Shown here piece by piece: positions 63,301 to 64,000 of a DNA stretch of 64,000 bases. The stretch is taken from assembly GCA_965153455.1 (NCBI GenBank), contig OZ234497.1, positions 6,944,001 through 7,008,000 of the forward strand. Reading direction: 5' to 3'. Both the position numbers and the translations under genes were made by a program. Position 1 is the stretch's first letter, and the number at the start of each line of letters is the position of its first letter. Under the pieces are notes generated by a model that did not search any database, was not told where the DNA came from, and worked only from the letters and a program-made list of their open reading frames with translations. This DNA comes from Sphagnum compactum (taxonomy: Eukaryota > Bryophyta > Sphagnopsida > Sphagnales).

Positions 63301-64000
63301 TAGGTGTTTACATTTTTGTGTTAATGTAGAACTCACCTTCTATGTGTTACCTTGGAAATATCGTTGAAATAAGAAGAAATTTAAATTAAAAAAAGATATA
63401 CCTTTTTTTGGAAATAATGTTTTTGCAATGAAATGGATGCAAATTTTCTACAGATGTATTCATTTAATTTAATTCAATTCAATAGCATTACCAAAGATAA
63501 AACTTCAAAAAATACGAATTAAAAATTGCCATGAAAACCAAACTAATTGTACCATGAACTTATAATATGAACATAGACTTTGCTATTATCATCAAAGAAG
63601 AACATTTGCATTTTAGCACCATTTTCCGTTCTCCTACATGAATCTAACGATTCAAATAAATTGCAACTTGTTGGTGTGTATCACAATACTAGCACACATG
63701 AACAATTAACTCATGCAAAACATTTAAGTATTTCTAAAGATGTAAACAATTATCTTTAATGTACACAAGGAGAAATAATTAATGTGTCCATAAATAGAGG
63801 AGATTGTCACACCTTGAATTTATAACCAAACTTTGAATGAGGTTTTTGCCAATTTCAGTCACATCATTGTGAACACTTGCCACAATGTTAGAATCATAGG
63901 ACAATGATAAAATTCGAACATTGTTGTTCAAGTCTTCGGGTAGCCACTTTTCTGGCGAACATATGCATTCTTCTATATTGTTGGTGGGGCGTGTTGTCCA
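57584..64000 (-). pseudogene. Alpha/beta-hydrolase-NB-ARC-LRR (HNL-type) NLR gene, apparently inactivated, partial at the right edge
   Basis: Exons in gene order are 64000-63813 (open), 63072-62664, 62148-61996, 61828-60779 and 60614 to about 57584, with GT-AG borders and consistent phase. The first three encode an alpha/beta-hydrolase: WLPEDLNNNVRILSLSYDSN, the nucleophile elbow VALVAYSFGGLVLKSL (Ser in AYSFGG) and the histidine motif EDANHLTICKP. The fourth is NB-ARC: P-loop GLVGMGGIGKTT, kinase-2 KVLVVVDDV, GLPL (CGGLPLSLKVLG), MFLDIAYFLGG and an MHD-like IHEQLQDMG. The fifth starts VMENLEGISLKKC and leads into the LRR array. Hydrolase-NBS-LRR proteins are a known bryophyte class of intracellular immune receptor. 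Three in-frame TGA codons (61396-61394, 60985-60983, 60913-60911) and two one-base deletions in the LRRs (near 59698 and 59267) break this copy, with more stops further downstream. A truncated hydrolase product remains possible. Confidence 0.82.

Overview
This window is nuclear DNA of a land plant, most likely a bryophyte (moss or liverwort). The evidence is plant-specific genes split by short introns, long AT-rich intergenic DNA full of plant-type transposon relics, and an NLR gene whose N-terminal domain is an alpha/beta-hydrolase, a combination described from liverworts and other non-vascular plants. The exact species cannot be read from the sequence.

Layout. (1) 1-205, minus: first exon of a mitochondrial complex I NDUFB10-type subunit, cut by the window edge. 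(2) 2903-8568, minus: a complete seven-exon STICHEL-like gene (AAA+ / DnaX-like, 1457 aa deduced) with a purine-rich leader to about 8.9 kb. (3) 9.5-31.4 kb: a gene desert of tandem repeats and mobile elements. It holds a 2.27-kb CACTA element with CAA target duplications (19151-21415) containing 180-bp tandem repeats, probably nested in an older CACTA-like element; a 652-bp PIF/Harbinger-type MITE with TTA duplications and four 136-bp tandem repeats (27895-28546); and two inverted copies of a ~140-150 bp CACTA MITE, each with a perfect 3-bp duplication (30318-30470, 31188-31326). (4) 32152-36116, minus: a nine-exon plastid CRTISO-like FAD oxidoreductase gene (648 aa), one of whose introns appears to be GC-AG. 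(5) 36588-37556, plus: an intronless gene for an unrecognised 322-aa protein with a C-terminal membrane segment, divergent from the preceding gene across 471 bp. (6) 37.6-56.7 kb: a second desert with 100-bp tandem repeats, a decayed LINE inside an ATGCATATC-rich repeat, three poly-C tracts and the right end of a second CACTA element. (7) 56.8-64 kb, minus: an alpha/beta-hydrolase-NB-ARC-LRR (HNL-type) NLR, open at the right edge. The hydrolase exons are intact, but the NB-ARC exon carries three in-frame TGA codons and the LRR array (about 50 units of 72 bp) carries two one-base deletions, so the copy looks like a pseudogene.

The coding genes do not form a pathway: they are housekeeping or developmental plant genes (respiration, STICHEL-type AAA+, plastid redox enzyme) spaced by repeats, plus one immune-receptor relic. 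Exon borders were placed by hand from GT/GC-AG sites, protein family alignment from memory and codon phase; every junction given keeps phase. No tRNA, rRNA or CRISPR array was found.
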